From CAIOSQ01 sp044359885 (GTDB lineage: Bacteria; Pseudomonadota; Alphaproteobacteria; CACIAM-22H2), in the NCBI GenBank assembly GCA_044359885.1, contig JBIKLI010000032.1:1-20230 (forward strand): a stretch of 20,230 nt of DNA. Reading direction: 5' to 3'. The position numbers were made by a program, and so were the translations under genes. Under the pieces are notes generated by a model. That model ran no database searches. It was not told where the DNA came from and was given only the letters and a program-made list of their open reading frames with translations. Positions 14,178 through 20,230 of this stretch are shown piece after piece (position 1 is the first letter of the stretch; each line of letters opens with the position of its first letter).

Positions 14178-15202
14178 GCCGCCTCCGGCGGCATTTGGCG
14201 ACGAGTCGCGACATGCGCCATCAGCGCGCGCAGCACCGCAGGCACGCCGTCGCCCGACACCGCCGAGAGCGCCAGCACCTGGGCGCGCGGCGACAGCCGC
14301 CGTGCGGCGCGCGCGAGCGCGGCCTTCTTGCGCTTGATCTCCGCCGGCGGCAGGGCGTCGCATTTGTTGAGGCCGACGATCTCCGGCTTGTCGGTGAGCC
14401 CGCCGCCATAGGCGGCAAGTTCGGCGCGGATCAGACGATAGGCCCCGGCGACGTCGTCGGCGGTGCCGTCGATCAGATGCAGGATCGCCCCGCAGCGCTC
14501 GACATGACCGAGGAAACGATGGCCGAGACCCCTGCCCTCGGCAGCGCCCTCGATCAGACCGGGCAGGTCCGCGAGGACGAATTCGGCGTCGTCGATCCGG
14601 ACCACGCCAAGCTGCGGCTTTAGCGTCGTGAACGGATAGTCGGCGATCTTCGGACGCGCGCTGCTGGTGGACGCCAGGAAGGTCGATTTTCCGGCATTCG
14701 GCAAACCGACCAGGCCGACATCCGCGATCAGCTTCAGCCGCAGCCACACCCACCGCTCCTCGCCGGGCCAGCCGGGATCGGCGCGCCGCGGCGCCTGGTT
14801 GGTCGAGGATTTGTAATGCGCGTTGCCGAACCCGCCATCGCCGCCGCGGCACAGCACCAGCCGCTGCCCGGGGATGGTCAGATCGGCGATCAGGGTCGCG
14901 TTGTCCTCGGCCAGCACCTGGGTTCCGATCGGAACCCGCAGCAGGATCTGCATGCCGGCCCGGCCGCTCTTGTTCCGGCCCTCGCCATGATGGCCGCGCT
15001 CGGCCCGGAAATGCTGCTGGTAGCGATAGTCGATCAGCGTGTTCAGATTGGCCTGGGCCTCGATCACCACATCGCCGCCGCGACCGCCATCGCCGCCGTC
15101 GGGACCGCCATACTCGATGAATTTCTCGCGACGGAAACCCAGGCAGCCGGCGCCGCCGTCGCCTGCCTTCGCGTAGATCTTGCACTGGTCGAGGAATTTC
15201 AT
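14174..15202 (-). CDS. obgE: Obg/CgtA family GTPase
   Basis: 342 residues. The glycine-rich Obg domain (1-157) has GDGGAGCLGFRREK (14-27) and GGPDGGDGGRGGDV (32-45). The GTPase domain has G1 GLPNAGKST (166-174), switch I DYPFTTL (188-194), G3 DLPG (212-215), G4 NKCD (279-282) and G5 in LALSAVSGDG. There is no C-terminal OCT or acidic extension, as in many alphaproteobacterial forms. The protein is a 50S assembly factor also linked to (p)ppGpp signalling. The ATG at 15202 lies 100 bp after rpmA, with a strong hairpin in between; the stop overlaps proB by 4 bp. Confidence 0.97.
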   Translation of the reverse strand: MKFLDQCKIYAKAGDGGAGCLGFRREKFIEYGGPDGGDGGRGGDVVIEAQANLNTLIDYRYQQHFRAERGHHGEGRNKSGRAGMQILLRVPIGTQVLAEDNATLIADLTIPGQRLVLCRGGDGGFGNAHYKSSTNQAPRRADPGWPGEERWVWLRLKLIADVGLVGLPNAGKSTFLASTSSARPKIADYPFTTLKPQLGVVRIDDAEFVLADLPGLIEGAAEGRGLGHRFLGHVERCGAILHLIDGTADDVAGAYRLIRAELAAYGGGLTDKPEIVGLNKCDALPPAEIKRKKAALARAARRLSPRAQVLALSAVSGDGVPAVLRALMAHVATRRQMPPEAA

Positions 15203-15241
15203 GGCGGCGCTCGCGTCGCGGACCGGCGGGGCCCCGAACGC

Positions 15242-15275
15242 GAACGGGGGAACGGCGCGGGCCGTTCCCCCGTTC
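15242..15275 (-). promoter_or_regulatory. Strong hairpin between rpmA and obg
   Basis: A perfect 14-bp inverted repeat (GAACGGGGGAACGG with CCGTTCCCCCGTTC) and a 6-nt loop lies in the 100-bp gap downstream of rpmA. No T-run follows on the minus strand, so it is not a classical intrinsic terminator. It may protect the ribosomal-protein mRNA 3' end or reduce read-through into obg-proBA-nadD. The structure is seen; the role is inferred. Confidence 0.7.
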
Positions 15276-15302
15276 TCGTCTCGATGGACCGGGAGAGAAC
15301 GG

Positions 15303-15572
15303 CTATTCCGCCGCCGCCGGGACCGGCTGGATCGACACGAACATGCGATTGCCGGCGCGACGGCCGAACTGGACGGTGCCGTCGATCAGGGCGAACAGCG
15401 TATGGTCGCGCCCCATGCCGACATTCGCCCCGGCGCGATAGACCGTCCCGCGCTGGCGGATGATGATGCTGCCGGCGTGCACGGCCGATCCGCCGGCCGC
15501 CTTGACGCCCAGTCGCCGGCCGTCCGAGTCGCGGCCGTTGCGCGACGAACCGCCTGCTTTTTTCTGTGCCAT
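15303..15572 (-). CDS. rpmA: 50S ribosomal protein L27 (bL27)
   Basis: 89 residues. It starts MAQKKAGGSSRNGRDSDGRR with the flexible N-terminal arm that reaches the peptidyl-transferase centre. It continues with RLGVKAAGG, AGSIIIRQRGT and GAGVGMGRDHTLFAL-like segments (here GANVGMGRDHTLFAL), a near-perfect family match. There is no long N-terminal cleavage peptide as in some Firmicutes. It lies 44 bp after rplU, the universal L21-L27 pairing. Confidence 0.98.
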   Translation of the reverse strand: MAQKKAGGSSRNGRDSDGRRLGVKAAGGSAVHAGSIIIRQRGTVYRAGANVGMGRDHTLFALIDGTVQFGRRAGNRMFVSIQPVPAAAE

Positions 15573-15616
15573 GGCCTGTCTCCGATCCTGACTTCAACTG
15601 CGATGGTGGCTCGCCC

Positions 15617-15931
15617 TCAGGCGGCCACGATGTCTGCGATGCGGACCACGGTCTGTGCCTGGCGGTGGCCATTCTTGCGCCGCGAGTTCTTGCGGCGGCG
15701 CTTCTTGAAGACGATGACCTTTTCGCCGCGCTGCTGGCTCAGCACCGTGCCGGTGACCCGGGCGCCGTCGACGGTCGGCGCGCCGATGCGTGTGCCACCC
15801 TCGCCGCCCACGACCAGGACGTCCGTGAACTCGACGGCTGCTCCCGCCTCGGCGGCGAGTTTCTCGACGACGATCACGTCGTTCTTGGCGACCTTGTACT
15901 GCTTGCCGCCGGTCTTGATCACTGCGTACAT
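15617..15931 (-). CDS. rplU: 50S ribosomal protein L21 (bL21)
   Basis: 104 residues beginning MYAVIKTGGKQYKVAKND, the standard L21 start, with VIVFKKRRRKNSRRKNGHRQ (about 72-91) matching the basic rRNA-binding loop of the family. It is first in the rplU-rpmA-obg-proB-proA-nadD-rsfS-rlmH run. A near-consensus promoter is 75-103 bp upstream of the ATG, leaving a leader of about 70 nt. No known L21 leader motif was identified in it. Confidence 0.98.
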   Translation of the reverse strand: MYAVIKTGGKQYKVAKNDVIVVEKLAAEAGAAVEFTDVLVVGGEGGTRIGAPTVDGARVTGTVLSQQRGEKVIVFKKRRRKNSRRKNGHRQAQTVVRIADIVAA

Positions 15932-16005
15932 GGAACGGGCCTTCCGGATCCGGACAATAAAGCGCCGCGCGGACCGACCCCGGACCGGCGGCGAACAGGG
16001 CGCGG

Positions 16006-16034
16006 AATATCTGCGCCGGCGCCGCCCCTGTCAA
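16006..16034 (-). promoter_or_regulatory. Predicted strong sigma-70 promoter of rplU
   Basis: On the minus strand a perfect TTGACA (16034-16029) is followed after exactly 17 bp by GATATT (16011-16006). Initiation is expected near 15999. It points directly at rplU. A 6-bp palindrome, CGGGAC-CCTG-GTCCCG (16063-16078), lies just upstream of the -35 box. Confidence 0.75.
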
Positions 16035-16153
16035 GGAGCGAAAACCCGCTCCGCTGCCCCTTCGGGACCCTGGTCCCGCCGAGGGCGACCCGGCGATCTT
16101 CCACCTCGCCCCGCAGCGCCAGCACAATCGGCACGAGATGACGGCATCAAGGC

Positions 16154-16182
16154 TTGCGGGGCCCGGAGGGCTTCGCTAGGTT
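16154..16182 (+). promoter_or_regulatory. Possible promoter of tRNA-Ser(CGA)
   Basis: TTGCGG (16154-16159) and TAGGTT (16177-16182) are separated by 17 bp, and the tRNA begins 30 bp after the -10 element. The match is partial; the correct placement supports it. Confidence 0.45.
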
Positions 16183-16211
16183 CCGCGCGGTTTTCGACCA
16201 GCTTCATCCGC

Positions 16212-16301
16212 GGAAGGGTGGCAGAGCGGTTGAATGCACCGCACTCGAAATGCGGCATGCCCTTACGGGCATCGGGGGTTCGAATCCCCCCCCTTCCGCC
16301 A
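16212..16301 (+). tRNA. tRNA-Ser, anticodon CGA
   Basis: A complete type II (long variable arm) tRNA. The acceptor stem GGAAGGG (16212-16218) pairs with CCCTTCC (16291-16297), followed by G73 and an encoded CCA (16299-16301). The anticodon stem CCGCA/TGCGG encloses the loop CTCGAAA with anticodon CGA at 16246-16248, reading UCG. The variable arm is ATGCCC-TTAC-GGGCAT, and the T arm is GGGGG-TTCGAAT-CCCCC. The long variable arm and G73 are the serine identity elements. Confidence 0.98.
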
Positions 16302-16302
16302 C

Positions 16303-16316
16303 CTTACTTCGGTAAG
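16303..16316 (+). terminator. Small UUCG-tetraloop hairpin right after the tRNA
   Basis: CTTAC-TTCG-GTAAG starts one base after the encoded CCA end. It is a short but stable tetraloop hairpin and probably marks the tRNA 3' trailer or a weak terminator. There is no immediate T-run; a short TTT follows 11 nt later. Confidence 0.45.
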
Positions 16317-16521
16317 CCATTGAAGTTTCTAATAAATCTGGATCGCTGAAATCGACAGCCCATGATCCAGCCCATCATCCCGCTGCCGACAGGGCTGGTC
16401 AGCCGGCAGATCCGGCGCCGGACCCGGGATGCTCGAAGCATCCGCGCCAGGACGGCCGTAGGCGCTTCCTCCCATCGGCAGGACTGACATCGCTCGCCAG
16501 CGGCCAGGAAACCGGCCCTGT

Positions 16522-16581
16522 CGCCGGACGGACAGGACAGATACCCAGGGTGTTGTCCGTGTCTGTCCCGGCCATCCGGCG
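16522..16581. repeat. Imperfect inverted repeat, about 60 bp
   Basis: The left arm CGCCGGACGG...GGACAGATAC (16522-16544) is matched by the right arm GTGTCTGTCC...CCATCCGGCG (16559-16581), with a few mismatches and a 2-nt offset. It lies close to the next inverted repeat and shares its GGACAG/CTGTCC word. Confidence 0.45.
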
Positions 16582-16603
16582 CCACCTGACCGCTTCATTC
16601 TGC

Positions 16604-16644
16604 TGTCCCACTGTCCCACCGCTAGGGAATGGGACAGCGGGACA
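16604..16644. repeat. 15-bp inverted repeat with one mismatch
   Basis: TGTCCCACTGTCCCA (16604-16618) and TGGGACAGCGGGACA (16630-16644) pair with a single mismatch around an 11-nt loop. Each arm itself contains a tandem TGTCCCA/CTGTCCCA doublet. It is a candidate for an RNA hairpin, a protein-binding site, or the terminal repeat of a small element. Confidence 0.65.
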
Positions 16645-16930
16645 CTTGCCGGATCGCACGGTGTCCTGGCTTCCGGCTGCGCGGCAGGACGACGCGCCAG
16701 CATCGCCGGGGTCCCCCTCCCGGCATCGTTCTTTCGGCGCTCGAACGAGGCCCCCCGGCTTGGTGTTTTCGATCCTTGATCTGCGAACGCTACGTGTATG
16801 TCCCCAAGCTCGCCACGGGAACGGCCCTCGCTGATACAGAAAAAAACTCTGGGGTCTGTTCCCGAAAGCACCCCGTCGGCGGCTGGTCGGACGGGAAGGG
16901 GCGGCCTCGATTGCGAGGGCAGGAGCCGGC

Positions 16931-16947
16931 GGGCGGCTTCACCGCCC
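16931..16947. terminator. Small GC hairpin overlapping the Sel1 ORF stop
   Basis: GGGCGG-CTTCA-CCGCCC, followed on the plus strand by TTT. On the minus strand the Sel1 stop codon lies in its loop region. It is short and could be a weak terminator or chance. Confidence 0.3.
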
Positions 16948-17391
16948 TTTCGGTTTCCACTCCCGCGCCAACCGCTGAGCCCTGGCGATCTGCTCGCGCG
17001 TCATCCCGGCGGCAAGCTCGTCGCGCCGCTTCACCATCCTGCTGCGCCTTTCCGGGTCGGCCTCTCTAGCGCCGGCAAGATTGAGCCACATGTGCGCCTG
17101 GACGTAGTCCCGCGGGATGCCCAAGCCGTGCTCGTACATGACGCCAAGATTGAACTGGGCAGTGACCATCCCCTGGTCTGCCGCCTTGCGGCACCAGGAA
17201 ACGGCCTGGGCGTAGTCCTGCGGGACACCTTGGCCTTGATGATACTTGACGCCGAGATTGAACTGGGCATGGACGTTCCCCTGGTCTGCCAGCGGTCGCC
17301 ACAAGCGTAGCGCCGTCACGTAGTCGCCGCGGTGATAGGCCGCCACGCCATCGTTAAACGGCGTCCTTTTTGCACGCCGATCTACACGCAA
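16939..17391 (-). CDS. Sel1-like repeat protein, apparently missing its N-terminal export signal
   Basis: From FNDGVAAYHRGDYVTAL onward this is a typical short Sel1-repeat protein: one half-repeat, then two 36-residue repeats (AQFNLGVKYHQGQGVPQDYA... and AQFNLGVMYEHGLGIPRDYV...), then WLNLAGA and a basic tail with MTREQIARAQRLAREW. Such proteins usually have a signal peptide just before the FNDGVAAY segment. Here the preceding codons give only charged residues (RVDRRAKRTP) and no ATG or hydrophobic stretch. TTG at 17391 is the nearest possible start (150 residues); the frame stays open further upstream, but there it overlaps the CoA-ligase gene. It is either a truncated remnant or a cytoplasmic variant. 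Sel1 repeats mediate protein contacts; no enzymatic role is implied. Confidence 0.55.
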   Translation of the reverse strand: MRVDRRAKRTPFNDGVAAYHRGDYVTALRLWRPLADQGNVHAQFNLGVKYHQGQGVPQDYAQAVSWCRKAADQGMVTAQFNLGVMYEHGLGIPRDYVQAHMWLNLAGAREADPERRSRMVKRRDELAAGMTREQIARAQRLAREWKPKGR

Positions 17392-17434
17392 GCGCCGCCG
17401 ATCGGGCTGGCGCAGCGCGCGGGTTCCGCCTTGC

Positions 17435-17461
17435 CCGGCGCCATGGCATGCTTGGCGCCGG
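17435..17461. repeat. Inverted repeat upstream of the CoA-ligase gene
   Basis: CCGGCGCC (17435-17442) and GGCGCCGG (17454-17461), 8-bp perfect arms around 11 nt, lie 28 bp before the ligase ATG. It is a possible operator or leader hairpin. No clear promoter was found in this 98-bp gap. Confidence 0.4.
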
Positions 17462-17489
17462 CCGATGAGGCGGAAGGATCGCGCGGCGG

Positions 17490-19094
17490 ATGACGGCGAG
17501 CGGGACGGCATGGCGGAGCGCGATCGGCTTCGCCGCATCGCTGGGAGAGGAGTTGCGGACCGCGGCGCGCGACGCCCCGCGATCTCCCTTCCTGCGCATG
17601 GCCGAGGGCGAATGGAGCTTTGGCGAGATCGACGCGCTGAGCGATCGCGCCGCGGCCGCGCTGGGCGCTCTGGGCGTCCGCCAGGGCGACGTGGTCAGCC
17701 TCATGCTGCCGAATTGCTGCAGCTTCGTGGTCGCCTGGATGGCGTTGGCCAAGCTTGGCGCGGTCGCCGCACCGCTCAACATCGCCTTCCGGGGCAAGGT
17801 CCTGCACGACGCCGCCGACCTCGCCGGTGCGCGACTGCTCGTCGCGCATGCCGGTCTGCGCGACGCCTGGCAGGCGCTGCCGCACGTCCTGCCCGCGCTG
17901 TGCCGCATCGTCGTGGTCGATGGCGAGGCCGAAGGTCCCGGCGAGACCGGGTGGAAGGACATGATCGACGCGGCCGCCGGCACGCCGCCGCCGCCATCGC
18001 CGCCGATCGCCTTCTCGGATCCCTGCCTCCTGCTCTACACCTCCGGCACCACCGGACGCTCGAAGGCGGCCACGATCTCGCACCGTTTCGTGTTGGGACA
18101 TGGGGCGCTGACCGCCGAAGGCCTGGGGCTGCGGTCCGACGACGTCCTCTACTGTCCCTATCCGCTGTTCCATCTGGACGCGGCGGTGATGACGCTGGCG
18201 CCGGCGCTGCTGCTGCGCGGCGTCGCCGCGATCGGCGCAAGGTTCAGCCTGTCGCGCTTCTGGGACGAGATCCGCGCCTTCGACGCGACCGTGTTCGACT
18301 TCATGGGCGCCACGCTGACCATGCTCTGGAAGGCACCGCCCTCGCCGCGCGACCGCGCGCATCGCGTGCGGCTGGGCTGGGGCGTTCCGCTGCCGGACTG
18401 GGCGGACGCGTTCGAGGCGCGTTTCGGATGCCGGCTGGTCGAGCTCTACGGGTCCACCGAGGCCGGAACCTTCATCTTCAGCCCGCTCGACGCGCCGCGC
18501 CGGCCCGGCACCTGCGGCAGGCTGCGCGGGCCCTTCGAGGCGCGGATCGCCGACCCTGACGGCAACCCGCTGCCCGATGGCGAGACGGGCGAACTGCTCG
18601 TGCGGCCCTGTGCGCCGTCAATGATCTTCGCCGGCTACCACCGCATGCCCGAAGCGACGCTGGCCGCGTTCCGCGACCTGTGGTTCCATACCGGAGACCT
18701 GCTGCGCCGCGACGCGGACGGCTATTTCCGTTTCATCGGCCGCGCGCGCGACACGATCCGCCGCCGCGGCGAGAACATCGCCGCCGCCGAGGTCGAGGCC
18801 GCGCTCGAGGCCCATCCCGAAATCCTGGGCTGCGCCGTCTACGGCGTGGCGAGCGAGATGACCGAGGAGGACGTCATGGCGGCCATCGTCCGGCGCCCAG
18901 GCAGCGGCCTCGACGGCCCGGCCCTCGCCGCCTGGTGCGATGGCCGGATGGCGCTCTTCATGATCCCGCGCTATTTCCGCTTCGTCGCGGCGCTGGATCG
19001 CACCCCGACCGACAAGATCGAGAAGTTCCGGCTGCGCGAAGCCGGGGTGACGCCCGACACCTGGGATCGTGGCGACGGAGGGCGCCGGACATGA
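17490..19094 (+). CDS. AMP-forming acyl-CoA synthetase (CoA ligase)
   Basis: 534 residues of the ANL superfamily. ATP-site motifs are complete: LLYTSGTTGRSK (181-192), LVELYGSTEAG (316-326), WFHTGDLLRRDADGYFRFIGRARD (398-421) and RRRGENIAAAEVE (424-436). The C-terminal A10 lysine is present in TPTDKIEKFRLR (K509). It should activate a carboxylic acid to an acyl-AMP and then a CoA thioester. The C-terminal style resembles the CaiC-like carnitine/crotonobetaine or short-chain ligases, but substrate pocket residues do not allow a firm choice. The TGA overlaps the ATG of the enoyl-CoA hydratase gene (ATGA), so the two probably act in one degradation pathway. No strong ribosome site precedes the ATG. 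Confidence 0.93.
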   Translation: MTASGTAWRSAIGFAASLGEELRTAARDAPRSPFLRMAEGEWSFGEIDALSDRAAAALGALGVRQGDVVSLMLPNCCSFVVAWMALAKLGAVAAPLNIAFRGKVLHDAADLAGARLLVAHAGLRDAWQALPHVLPALCRIVVVDGEAEGPGETGWKDMIDAAAGTPPPPSPPIAFSDPCLLLYTSGTTGRSKAATISHRFVLGHGALTAEGLGLRSDDVLYCPYPLFHLDAAVMTLAPALLLRGVAAIGARFSLSRFWDEIRAFDATVFDFMGATLTMLWKAPPSPRDRAHRVRLGWGVPLPDWADAFEARFGCRLVELYGSTEAGTFIFSPLDAPRRPGTCGRLRGPFEARIADPDGNPLPDGETGELLVRPCAPSMIFAGYHRMPEATLAAFRDLWFHTGDLLRRDADGYFRFIGRARDTIRRRGENIAAAEVEAALEAHPEILGCAVYGVASEMTEEDVMAAIVRRPGSGLDGPALAAWCDGRMALFMIPRYFRFVAALDRTPTDKIEKFRLREAGVTPDTWDRGDGGRRT

Positions 19095-19879
19095 GTGCCG
19101 CGACGCTGTCGATCGAGGCGGGAATCGCGATCGTCACCCTGGACCGCCCGCATCGCCTCAACGCGATCGGCGGGACGCTGCTCGAGGATCTGCACGAATG
19201 CCTCGCCCGCGCCCAGGGCGCGCCCGAGGTCCGGGCGATCGTTCTGACCGGTGCCGGCCGCGCCTTCTGCGCGGGCGACGATCTCAAGGAATTCGGCGCC
19301 CAGGCCGCCAGCGCCGAGGCCGCCGGCGCGACCTGCGCCGCCATCCAGCGCATCACCCGCGACATCATGCTGGGTCCCAGGCCGGTGATCGGCGCGGTCG
19401 CCGGATATGCGGTCGGCGGCGGCTTCGAGTGGATGCTCAACTGCGACCTCGTGGTGGCCGCAGACGATCTCGTCTGCTTCTTCCCGGAGATGGCGCTGGG
19501 TCATTTCGTCACCGGCGGGGTCACCCATCTCCTGCCCCAGGCCATCGGCCATCAGCGGGCGATGGAGCTCTTCCTGCTCGGGGAACGCGTCGGCGCGGCG
19601 ACGCTGCTCCAGCTCGGCCTCGTCAACCGCGTCGTCCCGCGCGCCAGGACGATGTCCGTGGCGATCGAACTGGCGCGACGCGTCGCCGCCCTCGCGCCCG
19701 GCGCCGTCGCGCGGCTCAAGAAGGCGATCGCCGGCGGCGGGCGTCTGGCGATCGAACAGGCCCTGTCGATGGAAGAAGAAGCGGCACGCGCCTGCTTCAC
19801 CGATCCGGAGACCGCGTCGCGCGTCGCCGCGCGGCTTGGCCAGATCGGCGCCGCGCGCGGCGGCAGCGGAATCACTTGA
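19091..19879 (+). CDS. Enoyl-CoA hydratase/isomerase (crotonase) family protein
   Basis: 262 residues, normal for crotonases. The oxyanion-hole segments are FCAGDDL (59-65) and GYAVGGGFEW (105-114). Both catalytic glutamates of true hydratases are kept: E113 in GGGFE (crotonase E144) and E133 in FFPEMALG (crotonase E164). That supports hydration of a 2-enoyl-CoA rather than a pure isomerase or decarboxylase. It is translationally coupled to the CoA ligase through a 4-bp overlap; together they could activate and hydrate an unsaturated or carnitine-like acid (inference). The gene overlaps the convergent TRAP permease gene by 8 bp. Confidence 0.94.
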   Translation: MSAATLSIEAGIAIVTLDRPHRLNAIGGTLLEDLHECLARAQGAPEVRAIVLTGAGRAFCAGDDLKEFGAQAASAEAAGATCAAIQRITRDIMLGPRPVIGAVAGYAVGGGFEWMLNCDLVVAADDLVCFFPEMALGHFVTGGVTHLLPQAIGHQRAMELFLLGERVGAATLLQLGLVNRVVPRARTMSVAIELARRVAALAPGAVARLKKAIAGGGRLAIEQALSMEEEAARACFTDPETASRVAARLGQIGAARGGSGIT

Positions 19880-20230
19880 ACAGCAGGCCGGGAAGCCAGG
19901 TCGCAAGAGCGGGGAACGCCATCACCGCCGCGAGACCGGCGAGCTGCAGCGCCACGAAGGGCACGATGCCGCGATAGATGTCCATGGTCCCGACGCTGGC
20001 CGGCGCCACGCCGCGCAGATAGAAGAGCGAGAAGCCGAAGGGTGGCGTCAGGAACGAGGTCTGCAGGTTCACGGCGATCATCACCCCGAACCACACCGGG
20101 TCTACGCCCATCGCCAGGATGATCGGCCCGACGATCGGGATGACGATGATCGTGATCTCGACGAAGTCGAGGAAGAACCCCATCAGGAAGATCACGCCCA
20201 TGATGGCGAACAGCGCGCCATACATGCCGC
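19872..20230 (-). CDS. TRAP transporter large permease (DctM family), C-terminal part; 5' end beyond the right edge
   Basis: The last 118 or so codons of a very hydrophobic protein. The segment FLMGFFLDFVEITIIVIPIVGPI followed by MGVDPVWFGVMIAVNLQTSFLTPPFGFSLFYLRGVAP is the conserved C-terminal region of DctM/SiaM-like subunits, including the LTPPFG motif. It should be the ion-coupled membrane channel of a TRAP uptake system for organic acids; the DctQ and DctP partners presumably lie to the right. The reading frame is open to the window edge, so the ATG at 20225 is internal. It ends tail to tail with the hydratase gene. Confidence 0.93.
   Translation of the reverse strand, partial: GMYGALFAIMGVIFLMGFFLDFVEITIIVIPIVGPIILAMGVDPVWFGVMIAVNLQTSFLTPPFGFSLFYLRGVAPASVGTMDIYRGIVPFVALQLAGLAAVMAFPALATWLPGLLFK

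Larger units (their letters stand above)
16317..16930. other. Non-coding gap after tRNA-Ser, rich in palindromes; no gene recognised
   Basis: About 610 bp in which no open frame on either strand resembles a known protein. Visible structure: the 12-bp palindrome TCCGGCGCCGGA (16411-16422); the hairpin GGATGC-TCGAA-GCATCC (16427-16443); an imperfect long inverted repeat (16522-16581); a 15-bp inverted repeat (16604-16644); and a motif CTGGGGTCTGTTCCCG (16849-16864) resembling dispersed REP-type repeats. The sequence is less GC-biased than the flanking genes. It could be an old insertion scar beside the tRNA or a repeat-bearing spacer. Confidence 0.55.

Noticed and set aside
14178..15185. Extension of the proB frame to 718 residues, and likewise the nadD frame to 592 residues
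   Set aside because: The extensions run out of frame through obg and proA. The real starts give family-normal lengths and standard overlaps.
16329..16871. A 180-codon minus-strand open frame in the gap after tRNA-Ser
   Set aside because: No recognisable domain, odd composition, several palindromes inside, and no convincing ribosome site; not supported as a gene.
16798..17310. A 170-codon plus-strand open frame opposite the Sel1 ORF
   Set aside because: It is the complement of the Sel1 repeats, which explains its repetitive look; no protein family is recognised.
16302..17400. Integrative element with att sites at tRNA-Ser
   Set aside because: No integrase gene and no second copy of the tRNA 3' end are visible within the window, so only a possible scar is reported.

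Overview
This window looks like chromosomal DNA of a high-GC alphaproteobacterium, most likely in or near the Rhodospirillales. The grounds are the strongly GC-biased third codon positions, the order rplU-rpmA-obg-proB-proA-nadD-rsfS-rlmH, and the many TctC, TRAP and CoA-ligase type genes typical of soil or aquatic members. This placement is inferred from gene content; no rRNA or taxonomic marker search was possible.

Layout. (a) 1-3537, minus strand: a tripartite tricarboxylate transporter operon, tctC-tctB-tctA, followed by an amidohydrolase whose start overlaps the tctA stop and which runs off the left edge. A perfect 12-bp hairpin lies between tctC and tctB. (b) 3634-8548, minus strand: pyrC, a thiolase, hldE and a Gfo/Idh/MocA oxidoreductase, tightly packed with 4-bp overlaps at two of three junctions. 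A good sigma-70 type promoter lies upstream of pyrC. (c) 8843-10124, plus strand: an isocitrate lyase/PEP mutase superfamily enzyme that lacks the lyase cysteine, followed by a VOC-fold protein. They are divergent from pyrC across a 294-bp gap with a REP-like palindrome. (d) 10134-15931, minus strand: a housekeeping run in transcription order rplU, rpmA, obg, proB, proA, nadD, rsfS, rlmH, with a near-consensus promoter before rplU. It covers ribosome assembly, proline synthesis, NAD synthesis and ribosome silencing or modification. (e) 16212-16301: tRNA-Ser(CGA), followed by about 640 bp with no recognisable gene but several palindromes, then a small Sel1-repeat ORF that seems to lack its N-terminal signal peptide. 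(f) 17490-19879, plus strand: an AMP-forming CoA ligase and an enoyl-CoA hydratase, overlapping by 4 bp. (g) 19872-right edge, minus strand: the C-terminal end of a TRAP transporter large permease, overlapping the hydratase gene tail to tail by 8 bp.

How the genes work together. The two ends of the window are catabolic: organic-acid uptake systems (TTT and TRAP) beside enzymes that activate and degrade acids as CoA thioesters. The centre is core metabolism and ribosome biogenesis. I found no clear novel defence or mobile system. The most interesting signal is rsfS: homology requires a start well upstream of its first ATG, and the only well-placed codon behind a perfect AGGAGG is ATC, a rare start codon. 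Next are the intercistronic hairpins, the palindrome-rich gap after the tRNA, and the odd pyrC-thiolase-hldE-oxidoreductase grouping.
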